Assembly (NCBI GenBank): GCA_910588565.1
Contig: CAJUPF010000101.1
Location: 1-8,204, forward strand
Length of the DNA stretch: 8,204 nucleotides
Source: an uncultured Lachnospiraceae bacterium
Lineage (GTDB): Bacteria; Bacillota; Clostridia; Lachnospirales; Lachnospiraceae
Direction: 5' to 3'
The notes below the pieces were generated by a model, which was not told where the DNA came from, did not search any database, and saw only the letters and a list, made by a program, of their open reading frames with translations. A program made the position numbers and the translations under genes. Below are positions 1 through 6,970 of this stretch, in pieces (position 1 is the first letter of the stretch; each line of letters begins with the position of its first letter).

Positions 1-7
1 TAAATAT

Positions 8-24
8 AAGCCTTTGGGCTTTTT
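8..24 (+). terminator. Possible short rho-independent terminator of an upstream gene
   Basis: AAGCC (8-12) can pair with GGCTT (17-21) around a four-base loop, and the second arm runs into a T-rich stretch (20-24). The stem is only five pairs, so this is a weak call. It would close a transcription unit lying outside the left edge of the window. Confidence 0.4.
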
Positions 25-71
25 CTGTAAAAATCATTTATAAGTTTATCCTGCTGTGAATCTGGTGATGA

Positions 72-101
72 TTGACGATGATATAGGGGAAATGATATAC
101 T
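72..101 (+). promoter_or_regulatory. Promoter for the RpiB-family gene (sigma-A type, extended -10)
   Basis: TTGACG (72-77) is a near-consensus -35 and TATACT (96-101) a near-consensus -10. They are 18 bases apart, and a TG one base upstream of the -10 (93-94) makes it an extended -10. Transcription would begin near 108, giving an untranslated leader of about 100 bases before the ATG at 209. That also argues against translation of the longer open frame that begins with GTG at 56. The leader contains a five-pair hairpin (TTCCA 149-153 with TGGAA 159-163) of unknown role. Confidence 0.6.
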
Positions 102-208
102 GGATGAAGTCTGCAGAGGACTGCGGAGTCGTTCTGTTTACAGACAGTTTCCAAAAGATGGAATTTAACAGCAACAGGAGAAATCAAATAGAAAAGGAGA
201 AGCATAAC

Positions 209-850
209 ATGAAGATTGCATTGATTAATGAAAACAGCCAGGCGGCGAAAAATGATATGATCTGTCAGGCATTAAAAAAAGTAGTGGAGCCGATGGGGCA
301 TGAAGTATTTAATTATGGCATGTACAAACCGGAAGACGAAGCGCAGCTGACCTATGTACAGGTGGGGATCCTGGCGGCGGTTCTGTTAAATTCCGGCGCG
401 GCTGATTATGTAATTACCGGGTGCGGAACCGGAGAAGGGGCGATGCTTGCCTGCAATTCATTTCCGGGCGTAATCTGCGGACATGTGGAAGATCCGCTGG
501 ATGCATATACATTTGCCCAGATTAACGACGGCAACGCGATTGCGCTTCCGTTTGCCAAAGGATTTGGCTGGGGCGGCGATTTAAATCTGGAATATATTTT
601 TGAAAAATTATATGTTGAGGAAAGCGGCCAGGGATATCCGAGAGAGAGGGCTGTACCGGAAAAGGCAAATAAAAAGATTTTAGATGAGGTGAAGAAAGTT
701 ACATATCAGGATATGAATACGATTCTGAAATCTATGGATCGGGAACTGACGAAAGGAGCGCTGTCTACGGAAGGATTTGAGAACTACTTCTGGGATAACT
801 GCAAAGATGAAGCGATCAGAGAGACGGTTCAGGAAATTCTTGCTAAATAA
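209..850 (+). CDS. RpiB/LacA/LacB-family sugar-phosphate isomerase (divergent, 213 aa)
   Basis: Cytoplasmic aldose-ketose isomerase of the ribose-5-phosphate isomerase B / galactose-6-phosphate isomerase family; the actual substrate cannot be read from sequence. The core signature GCGTGEG (residues 71-77) carries the expected active-site cysteine (C72), followed by ACNSFPGV and the QINDGN stretch (104-109) that matches QHNDTN in E. coli RpiB. Two changes stand out: the N-terminal Asp-His pair of classical RpiB is replaced by INENS (6-10), and the catalytic-region His of QHND is Ile here. At 213 aa it is about 60 residues longer than typical 150-aa RpiB, with a charged C-terminal extension (about 150-213). 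The ATG at 209 is chosen because AAAAGGAG lies just upstream and a promoter is placed inside the longer frame. It appears monocistronic, with its own promoter and terminator. Confidence 0.87.
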   Translation: MKIALINENSQAAKNDMICQALKKVVEPMGHEVFNYGMYKPEDEAQLTYVQVGILAAVLLNSGAADYVITGCGTGEGAMLACNSFPGVICGHVEDPLDAYTFAQINDGNAIALPFAKGFGWGGDLNLEYIFEKLYVEESGQGYPRERAVPEKANKKILDEVKKVTYQDMNTILKSMDRELTKGALSTEGFENYFWDNCKDEAIRETVQEILAK

Positions 851-862
851 GCAACAGGATAG

Positions 863-896
863 AGGCATCAAGTTTTTGGATTTGATGCCTTTTTTG
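863..896 (+). terminator. Strong rho-independent terminator after the isomerase gene
   Basis: AGGCATCAA (863-871) pairs perfectly with TTGATGCCT (882-890) around a ten-base loop and is followed directly by six T residues (890-895). It starts 12 bases after the isomerase stop codon. The next start codon (914) is only 17 bases beyond it. Confidence 0.92.
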
Positions 897-913
897 TATT
901 TGGAGGCGGTGGA

Positions 914-1330
914 ATGAAATGGATTGTATGTATCGGAGAAGAGGGCGGGATACTGTTTCACAACAGGCGTGTCAGCCGGGATGTGGAAGTCTGTAAAGAT
1001 ATATTAGAGCATTTGCCAAAAGGCCAGAAATTATGGATGCATCCGGATTCGGCGAAACTATTTGCGTTTTGTGAAGATAAACGGATTGTTGTAGATGCCG
1101 ATTTTTTGCAGAAAGCATCCCAGGGGGAGTATTGTTTTGTGGAAAACGGCGCGGCTGCGGGCGATTTTTGCGGAGTGGAGGAAATTATAATATACAGATG
1201 GAACCGACGCTATCCGTGGGATGTAAGGTTTGAGGAAACGAGATGCAAAAAGGAGTTTTATCTGGACTTTTCCACAGAGTTTGCGGGGAAATCCCATAAA
1301 AAAATTACAAAGGAAGTGTATAAACGATGA
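914..1330 (+). CDS. Small conserved clostridial protein of unknown function (family often labelled 'ribonuclease Z')
   Basis: A 138-residue soluble protein with no signal peptide or membrane segment. I recognise its pattern: an N-terminal MKWIVCIGEEGGILFHNRR-like strand, a central KLWMHPDSAKLF (34-45 region), then YCFVENGAA, IIIYRWNRRYPWD and the closing AGKSHKKITKEVY. It belongs to a short Lachnospiraceae family that databases often call ribonuclease Z. The HxHxDH motif of true RNase Z and other metallo-beta-lactamase hydrolases is absent and the chain is less than half the length, so I do not accept that function. GGAGG (902-906) seven bases before the ATG supports the start. The stop overlaps the start of the nuclease gene by four bases (ATGA), implying translational coupling. 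No convincing promoter fits between the preceding terminator and this gene. Confidence 0.82.
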   Translation: MKWIVCIGEEGGILFHNRRVSRDVEVCKDILEHLPKGQKLWMHPDSAKLFAFCEDKRIVVDADFLQKASQGEYCFVENGAAAGDFCGVEEIIIYRWNRRYPWDVRFEETRCKKEFYLDFSTEFAGKSHKKITKEVYKR

Positions 1331-2238
1331 AAAAAAGAGTTGCGGTACGCTGGATGATAGCAGTTTTGCTTTGCGGTTTGCTGATGGGAGGATGCGGGGA
1401 AATCCCTGGTACGGTATCTGAGCCTGCAGTGGATACAGCTTCCCTGAATCTGTCTTCGGATGCGGCGTATACGGTATTAAACGATAATGAGCCTTCGTTT
1501 CAGGAAGCGGATTTTACAAAAGAGCCGTTTGAATCTTACGGTGAGCTGGATGAACTTGGAAGATGCCAGACTGCTTTCGCAAATATTTGCAAAGAACTGA
1601 TGCCTGTAGAAGAACGGGGATCGATTGGCTCTGTGAAACCGACAGGATGGCATACGGTAAAGTATGATATTGTGGACGGAAAGTATTTGTATAACAGATG
1701 TCATTTGATCGGCTTTCAGCTGGCGGGAGAAAACGCCAATGAGAAAAATCTGATTACGGGGACACGGTATATGAATGTGGAAGGGATGCTGCCATTTGAA
1801 AATATGGTGGCGGATTTTGTAGAGGAGACAGATTATCATGTGCTGTACCGCGTAACGCCTGTATTTGAGGGGGATAACCTGGTGGCGTCCGGCGTAGAGA
1901 TGGAAGCTGAATCTGTAGAAGATAACGGAGATGGGATTTGCTTTCACGTGTTTGTGCCGAATATTCAGCCTGGGATTACGATTGACTATGCCACAGGGGA
2001 AAGCAGTCTGGCTGGGGAGTACGAAGAGGCACAGAACAGTAAAGGTCAGGTTGTCTTGCAGAATGAGGCGGGAAGCGGTGAGGAAACTTACATCTTAAAC
2101 ACAAATACAAAGAAATTTCACATGCCCGGATGTTCGAGTGCAGCGGATATGAAGGAATCCAATAAAGAGGAATTTACCGGAAGCCGCAAAGAACTGCTTT
2201 TGGAAGGGTATGAGGCATGTAAGAGATGTAAACCGTAG
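1327..2238 (+). CDS. Lipoprotein DNA/RNA non-specific endonuclease (EndA-like, His-Me finger)
   Basis: A 303-residue exported nuclease, probably membrane-anchored, that would cut extracellular DNA or RNA. The N-terminus has lysine/arginine (KKR), a hydrophobic core and LLMGGC, with C23 the likely lipidated cysteine; Met at -3 is an unusual lipobox residue. The catalytic region contains NRCHLIG (123-129, with H126 matching the general-base His of DRGH/NRSH), then NLITGTRYMN (141-150) with N150 as likely metal ligand, and a conserved Glu further on (E158). The C-terminal tail (about 254-303) has H265, C269, C298 and C301 in the FHMPGC ... EACKRCKP pattern, like the Ada-type zinc-binding tails on secreted nucleases and competence-type hydrolases. 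AAAGGAAG (1309-1316) supports the start, which overlaps the preceding gene. Possible roles are nutrient scavenging or DNA processing during uptake. Confidence 0.88.
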   Translation: MKKRVAVRWMIAVLLCGLLMGGCGEIPGTVSEPAVDTASLNLSSDAAYTVLNDNEPSFQEADFTKEPFESYGELDELGRCQTAFANICKELMPVEERGSIGSVKPTGWHTVKYDIVDGKYLYNRCHLIGFQLAGENANEKNLITGTRYMNVEGMLPFENMVADFVEETDYHVLYRVTPVFEGDNLVASGVEMEAESVEDNGDGICFHVFVPNIQPGITIDYATGESSLAGEYEEAQNSKGQVVLQNEAGSGEETYILNTNTKKFHMPGCSSAADMKESNKEEFTGSRKELLLEGYEACKRCKP

Positions 2239-2248
2239 CCGCGGTTTT
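2230..2248 (+). terminator. Weak hairpin at the end of the nuclease gene
   Basis: AAACCG (2230-2235) pairs with CGGTTT (2242-2247) around a six-base loop that includes the stop codon, followed by only a short T run (2245-2248). It could be a weak terminator or chance pairing. I see no good promoter in the 67 bases before the next gene, so read-through is plausible. Confidence 0.3.
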
Positions 2249-2305
2249 GATTTGTGCATACCTGGCAAAAGCGCCGAAAGTATGTGTTTTTACTACGGAG
2301 GAAAC

Positions 2306-3592
2306 ATGGGATATACATTTTATGAAACAGCCATGCTCTTTTTTATATATTCATTCCTTGCATGGCTTGCGGAGACAACAGTTGCTACGGTAAAAATGAA
2401 AGATTTCAGGAACCGTGGATTTGCGTCTGGGCCGTTTTGTTTTATTTATGGGGTTACCGGAGTGCTTTTAACGGTTTTCCTGCAGGAATTGAGGCATGAA
2501 CGCTTTTTTCTTTTTCTGGGAAGTATGGCTGTGGCGACTGCTGTAGAGTGGTTTACCGGGAAATCCCTTGAACGGATGCATCAGAAGAAGTGGTGGAATT
2601 ATTCGTCGAAAAGATGGAATTTTGACGGATATATCTGTCTGCAGTATTCCTTGCTCTGGGGTCTTCTAGGGGTTCTGGCTGTTGAGTATGGGAATGGCTG
2701 GATTGTGAGCCTGACGGGACTTTTGCCGGATGTGGCAGAGAAGGTAATTGTCTGGGGTCTTCTGGGGATTGGATTTGTGGACTTTTTGGGTTCGCTGTTG
2801 TCTGTTTATCATGTAGAAGATAAGCTGCCGGCCCTGCTGGGCTGGAATAACCGGCTGCAGGCGTGGACATATCGCTTTGCAGCGGCAATATCAGAACATA
2901 TGGAACGCCGGATTGGACGTTCTTATGCGTCTGCCATGCAGAAAGAGGCAGAGGATAAAAGCACCGAAAAATGCAATCTGACACAGTTATTATGGCTGTT
3001 CTTTATCGGAGCGTTTCTGGGAGATATTGTGGAAACGGTGTTCTGCCGGATTACGGTTGGGGTATGGATGAGCAGGAGCAGCCTGGTCTGGGGCGATTTT
3101 AGTGTTGTCTGGGGGCTTGCGATTGCACTTGCGACAGCCTTGCTGTATAAAGACAGAGATAAGCCGGATCGCCGGATTTTTGTTGTGGGAGTATTTCTGG
3201 GAGGCGCTTATGAATATATCTGCAGTGTTTTTACAGAGATTGTATTCGGTAAGATCTTCTGGGATTACAGTGATATCCCGTTTAACCTGGGAGGCAGAAT
3301 TAATCTGTTGTACTGCTTTTTCTGGGGAATGGCAGCTGTTGTCTGGATCAAAGGCTTGTATCCGCCGATTTCACGTTTGATCAATCTGATACTGCAAAAG
3401 ACAGGAATGGTTCTGACATGGATTGTGATGCTGTTTCTGGCGGTGGATATCGGTGTTTCCGTGATGGCTTTGATCCGATATGATACGCGGGCAAACGGGC
3501 AGAACGCCGTATCCGGCTGGGAGCGTGTGATGGATGAACGCTTTGGGGATGACAGGATGGAGCAGATTTATCCCAATGCAAAGCGGCAGTAA
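2306..3592 (+). CDS. Polytopic membrane protein, 'putative ABC transporter permease' (CmpB/DUF1113-like) with duplicated domain
   Basis: A 428-residue integral membrane protein with about ten hydrophobic segments (roughly 8-28, 42-60, 66-84, 112-128, 146-168, 228-248, 262-282, 290-312, 332-348, 366-390). It looks like the PF06541-type family; the transporter label is historical and no ABC ATPase lies nearby, so function is unknown. The domain appears twice. FFIYSFLAWLAET (12-24) matches FFIGAFLGDIVET (232-244). The EW...WWNYS...WG block (E81, W97-S100, W118-G119) matches EY...FWDYS...WG (E303, W319-S322, W340-G341) at a constant offset of 222. A basic, cytosolic-looking linker (about 180-225) joins the halves. 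The ATG at 2306 is chosen over earlier in-frame codons because GGAGG (2297-2301) precedes it and the upstream part overlaps the nuclease gene. The AraC regulator follows after 40 bases. Confidence 0.8.
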   Translation: MGYTFYETAMLFFIYSFLAWLAETTVATVKMKDFRNRGFASGPFCFIYGVTGVLLTVFLQELRHERFFLFLGSMAVATAVEWFTGKSLERMHQKKWWNYSSKRWNFDGYICLQYSLLWGLLGVLAVEYGNGWIVSLTGLLPDVAEKVIVWGLLGIGFVDFLGSLLSVYHVEDKLPALLGWNNRLQAWTYRFAAAISEHMERRIGRSYASAMQKEAEDKSTEKCNLTQLLWLFFIGAFLGDIVETVFCRITVGVWMSRSSLVWGDFSVVWGLAIALATALLYKDRDKPDRRIFVVGVFLGGAYEYICSVFTEIVFGKIFWDYSDIPFNLGGRINLLYCFFWGMAAVVWIKGLYPPISRLINLILQKTGMVLTWIVMLFLAVDIGVSVMALIRYDTRANGQNAVSGWERVMDERFGDDRMEQIYPNAKRQ

Positions 3593-3632
3593 TTTACGGA
3601 AACTACATAGCAGCACAGGAGGGGAAATTCTT

Positions 3633-4484
3633 ATGGAAAATGCATATGTTCTGGAATTGTCCGAGTCTAAATTTAAAGATTTGTTTCTCTGTTCCTGCGG
3701 TTTCGCCCAATGTGAGCCGCTGCATGGATTTGGCCCCGCTGTACGGCCGAATTTTCTGATTCATTATATTATGGAAGGAAGAGGATATTATCAGACAGGC
3801 GGGCAAAGGTATTGTCTGGGCGCAGGGGAGGGCTTTCTGATTGAGCCGGAAGTTTTGACGTATTATCAGTCAGATAAAGAGGAACCCTGGAGTTATCTGT
3901 GGATAGGATTTGCGGGGAGACATGCGAAGGAATATCTGGCGGATCTGGGGTTAAACAGCAGGCAGCTTACATTTTGCAGCAGCCAGGGGAAAGAATTCAA
4001 GCATCTGATTCTGGAAATGCTGAAATGCCAGAAAGATTCTGTTACAGGCCAGTATCGCCTGCAAAGTCTTTTATATGGATTTTTTGAACTGTTATCCAGA
4101 GATCTTGTGTTCAGAGAAGGCGAGCTGTCTCTGGAAAACTTTTACATTGAACGGGCGGTCAGCTATATCCGGAACCATTATTCAGAAGAACTAAAAGTGG
4201 CGGATATCGCAAAGTATTTATGCGTGGATCGCAGTTATTTATATAAACTGTTTAAGCACAATCTGCAAATGTCCCCAAAAGAATTTCTGACCAGTTTTCG
4301 GATATCCCGATCCAGGGAACTGCTGTGTGTGACACAGTTATCCATTGAAAATGTAGCATTGTCCTGCGGATACCAGAACGCGCTTGTGTTTTCCAAAGCG
4401 TTTAAGCAGAACGTTGGATGTGCGCCGACTGTTTATCGGAAAAAACACGAAAAAGAGATGAAACAGAATAAAATGTTACCATAA
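3633..4484 (+). CDS. AraC-family transcriptional regulator (MsmR/RafR-like, cupin sensor + AraC HTH)
   Basis: A 283-residue cytoplasmic DNA-binding regulator. The N-terminal half (about 18-95) is an AraC-type sugar-binding cupin domain, seen in HYIMEGRGYYQTGG (44-57), GEGFLIEPE (65-73) and the PWSYLWIGFAG (85-95) stretch typical of MsmR-like regulators of alpha-galactoside genes. The C-terminal 100 residues hold the paired helix-turn-helix units: VADIAKYLCVDRSYLYKLFK (189-208) and IENVALSCGYQN...FSKAFKQNVGCAPTVYR (238-269). AGGAGG (3617-3622) lies ten bases before the chosen ATG; upstream in-frame codons fall inside the previous gene. Its position just before an alpha-galactosidase gene suggests it senses an alpha-galactoside or its product and activates that gene. 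No separate promoter is evident in the 40-base gap, so it may be co-transcribed with the membrane protein gene. Ligand identity is inferred from context only. Confidence 0.92.
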   Translation: MENAYVLELSESKFKDLFLCSCGFAQCEPLHGFGPAVRPNFLIHYIMEGRGYYQTGGQRYCLGAGEGFLIEPEVLTYYQSDKEEPWSYLWIGFAGRHAKEYLADLGLNSRQLTFCSSQGKEFKHLILEMLKCQKDSVTGQYRLQSLLYGFFELLSRDLVFREGELSLENFYIERAVSYIRNHYSEELKVADIAKYLCVDRSYLYKLFKHNLQMSPKEFLTSFRISRSRELLCVTQLSIENVALSCGYQNALVFSKAFKQNVGCAPTVYRKKHEKEMKQNKMLP

Positions 4485-4504
4485 TGAAAAATAGGAAACA
4501 TTTT
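4470..4504. promoter_or_regulatory. Perfect 8-base inverted repeat at the regulator/alpha-galactosidase junction
   Basis: AAAATGTT (4470-4477) and AACATTTT (4497-4504) are exact inverted copies separated by 19 bases. The left arm is inside the end of the AraC gene. The right arm overlaps the start of a TTGACT element (4503-4508) that could be a -35 box, although no good -10 follows at the right distance. It may be an operator, an A/T-rich terminator stem for the regulator gene (the right arm ends in TTTT), or chance in an A/T-rich stretch. Confidence 0.3.
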
Positions 4505-4741
4505 GACTGCTGACAGAAACAAAACACTCTATCTTCTTTACGGGAAAACGATCATAATATATGCAGCAATTGCAACAATTCAGGCAGGTCTGTGTAGTTA
4601 CTGCATTTACCGTACCAATATGCAGAGGCTGGAAGCATTTGGCTTCTTTCCGCCAGCGTTTCAGGCTGGATGCCCGGAACAGGGACGGTATCTGAACGGT
4701 TACGCAGTGACGCGGTAGTTTCGTATTTTGGAGGAGATTCT
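4485..4741 (+). promoter_or_regulatory. Leader region of the alpha-galactosidase gene; candidate AraC-regulated promoter
   Basis: These 257 bases hold no convincing gene. ATATGCAG occurs twice in the same orientation (4559-4566 and 4618-4625, 59 bases apart), the sort of direct repeat AraC-type regulators bind, but the match is only eight bases. Weak promoter-like pairs exist, such as TTTACG (4537-4542) with TATGCA (4560-4565) at a 17-base spacing; a poor promoter would fit activator dependence. Two short hairpins follow: GAAGC/GCTTC (4632-4646) and CCAGC/GCTGG (4653-4669). The ribosome binding site GGAGG (4730-4734) precedes the gene by seven bases. Confidence 0.4.
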
Positions 4742-6970
4742 ATGAGTATTATTTATCATGAAACGAGTAAAACATTTCATCTGTACAATGATTCTGTCAG
4801 TTATATTATGACAATATTGCAAAACGGACATCTGGGACAGCTGTATTTTGGAAAACATATCCGTGATAAAGAAGATTTTTCATATCTGCTGGAGACATGC
4901 GGGCGGCCGATGAGCTCTTATGTCTATGAAAATGACAGAACATTTTCGTTAGAGCATATCCGGCAGGAATATCCGGTATTTGGGACGACAGATTACAGGC
5001 AGCCTGCAGTGGAAATCCTGCAGGAAAATGGAAGCAGGATTTCTGATTTCCAATACCAGAGCCACGCGGTCAGCAAAGGAAAACCCAAGTTAAACGGTCT
5101 TCCCGCAACGTATGTGGAATCAGAGGAGGAAGCGGAAACACTTTGCATTACGTTAAAAGACAAGGTGTCCGGTATTTGTGTAAAACTATTTTACAGTATT
5201 TTTGCAAAAGGAGGCATTCTTGCACGCAGCGTGCAGTTTTGCAATGAAGGGAACGCTTTGGTGCGGTTAAGCCGCGCGATGAGCCTTTGCCTGGACTTGC
5301 CGGACTGTGACTATGAGTGGCAGCAGCTTTCCGGGTGCTGGGCAAGGGAGTGCCATATCCATAAGCGGAATCTGGCTCCGGGCATTCAGTCAATCGGAAG
5401 TATGCGCGGCAATTCTTCCCATGAGCAGAATCCGTTTCTGGTATTAAAACGCAGGAATACGGATGAAAGAAGGGGAGAGGCCATTGGGTTTTCTTTTGTA
5501 TACAGCGGCAATTTCCGGATACAGGCAGAAGTGGACGCACATGAAACGCTCCGTGTTCTGGCAGGGCTGGAACCGGATACATTTGAATGGAAATTAGACT
5601 GTGGGGAATCGTTTCAGACGCCGGAAGCAGTAATGGTTTATACGGATCAGGGACTGAATCATATGAGCCAGACCTTCCATAAACTTTACCAAAAACGTCT
5701 GGCAAGAGGGTACTGGCGGGATCGGGCAAGACCAATTCTGAACAATAACTGGGAAGCGACTTATTTCGATTTTACGGAAGAACGACTGCTTACAATTGCC
5801 AGAAAGGCAAAAGACTGCGGTGTGGAATTATTTGTTCTTGATGACGGCTGGTTTGGAGCGCGCAGCAATGACAGAGCGGGGCTGGGAGACTGGGTCGCAA
5901 ACCGGGAACGCCTGCCGCAGGGCATTGCCGGACTCGCAGACAAAATGGAAGCTTTGGGACTGAAGTTTGGCCTTTGGTTTGAGCCGGAAATGGTAAATAA
6001 GGATTCTGATTTTTACAGAGAACATCCGGACTGGATTCTCTCAACACCGAATCGGCAGGTTTCCCATGGACGATACCAGTATGTTTTGGATTTTTCCAGA
6101 GCAGAAGTGGTAGACGCCATCTATGAACAGATGTCCCGGATTCTGAGGGAAGCTAAAATATCCTATATCAAATGGGATATGAACCGCAGCATTACGGAAT
6201 GCTATTCTAAGGCGCTGCCGCCGGAACGGCAGGGGGAAGTATACCACCGTTATATTTTGGGGGTATATGATTTATATGATCGTCTGACCAGGGAATTTCC
6301 AGAAGTGTTGTTTGAGTCCTGCGCTAGTGGCGGCGGAAGGTTTGATCCGGGTATGCTGTATTATGCGCCCCAGGCCTGGGCAAGCGATGACAGCGATGCC
6401 GTGGAGCGGCTGAAAATTCAATATGGCACATCTATGTGCTATCCTATCAGCAGCATAGGAAGTCATGTGTCAGTTGTGCCGAATCATCAGGTCTTTCGGA
6501 ATACGCCGCTGCATACCAGGGCAAACGTAGCTTGTTTTGGTACCTTTGGCTATGAACTGGATCTCAATAAGCTTACAGAGGAAGAACTGGCGGAAGTAAA
6601 AGATCAGATTGCTTTTATGAAAAAATACAGAGAGGTACTGCAGTTTGGCACATTTTACCGGTTAAAGAGCCCGTTTGAGGGAAACGAAACGGTCTGGATG
6701 GCAGTAAGTGAAGATCAGAAAACGGCTTTAGTCGGCTGGTACAGAGTATTAAATGTGGTCAATGCATCTTATACCAGAGTACGGCTGGAGGGACTGCATC
6801 CGGAGTATTGTTACCAGAACCTGCAGACGGGAATTTGCCATTATGGGGATGAACTGCTGCATGTCGGTTTGATTACAAGCGATGAAACGGCCGGAGAAGC
6901 GTCAGGAGACAGTAAGCCCTGTACGGATTTTGAATCCAGAATTTATGTGTTGGAGGCGAAAGAACGTTGA
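4742..6970 (+). CDS. Alpha-galactosidase, glycoside hydrolase family 36
   Basis: A 742-residue enzyme that hydrolyses terminal alpha-1,6-galactose from raffinose, stachyose, melibiose or similar oligosaccharides. There is no signal peptide, so it acts in the cytoplasm on imported sugars. Length and order fit bacterial GH36: an N-terminal beta-sandwich domain (about 25-290), a catalytic barrel (about 325-660) and a short C-terminal beta domain. Visible motifs are DDGWFG (367-372, galactose-binding aspartates), GLWFEPEM (410-417), KWDMNR (477-482, nucleophile D479), ESCASGGGRFD (525-535) and WASDDSDAVER (546-556, acid/base probably D549, 70 residues after the nucleophile as in Geobacillus AgaB). 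All key residues are present and there is no frameshift. The ATG at 4742 has GGAGG (4730-4734) at ideal spacing; earlier in-frame codons lack one. The AraC gene upstream is its likely activator. Its stop overlaps the start of the next gene. Confidence 0.97.
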   Translation: MSIIYHETSKTFHLYNDSVSYIMTILQNGHLGQLYFGKHIRDKEDFSYLLETCGRPMSSYVYENDRTFSLEHIRQEYPVFGTTDYRQPAVEILQENGSRISDFQYQSHAVSKGKPKLNGLPATYVESEEEAETLCITLKDKVSGICVKLFYSIFAKGGILARSVQFCNEGNALVRLSRAMSLCLDLPDCDYEWQQLSGCWARECHIHKRNLAPGIQSIGSMRGNSSHEQNPFLVLKRRNTDERRGEAIGFSFVYSGNFRIQAEVDAHETLRVLAGLEPDTFEWKLDCGESFQTPEAVMVYTDQGLNHMSQTFHKLYQKRLARGYWRDRARPILNNNWEATYFDFTEERLLTIARKAKDCGVELFVLDDGWFGARSNDRAGLGDWVANRERLPQGIAGLADKMEALGLKFGLWFEPEMVNKDSDFYREHPDWILSTPNRQVSHGRYQYVLDFSRAEVVDAIYEQMSRILREAKISYIKWDMNRSITECYSKALPPERQGEVYHRYILGVYDLYDRLTREFPEVLFESCASGGGRFDPGMLYYAPQAWASDDSDAVERLKIQYGTSMCYPISSIGSHVSVVPNHQVFRNTPLHTRANVACFGTFGYELDLNKLTEEELAEVKDQIAFMKKYREVLQFGTFYRLKSPFEGNETVWMAVSEDQKTALVGWYRVLNVVNASYTRVRLEGLHPEYCYQNLQTGICHYGDELLHVGLITSDETAGEASGDSKPCTDFESRIYVLEAKER

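Noticed and set aside
56..208. N-terminal extension of the isomerase from GTG at 56
   Set aside because: A good promoter lies inside it, the extra residues do not resemble RpiB proteins, and AAAAGGAG marks the ATG at 209.
914..1330. True ribonuclease Z
   Set aside because: There is no HxHxDH motif and the protein is far too short for a tRNase Z.
4503..4718. Plus-strand frame of 71 codons in the alpha-galactosidase leader, with a hydrophobic stretch
   Set aside because: It starts at TTG with AGGAAA only four bases away, has no recognisable family features, and overlaps the probable promoter and hairpins.
4670..4741. Longer start for the alpha-galactosidase
   Set aside because: The added 24 residues have no ribosome binding site before them, while GGAGG directly precedes the ATG at 4742 and the protein then begins as other GH36 enzymes do.
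5148..5735. Minus-strand frame of 195 codons
   Set aside because: It lies wholly inside the GH36 gene and has a proline/serine/histidine-rich composition typical of an antisense shadow.
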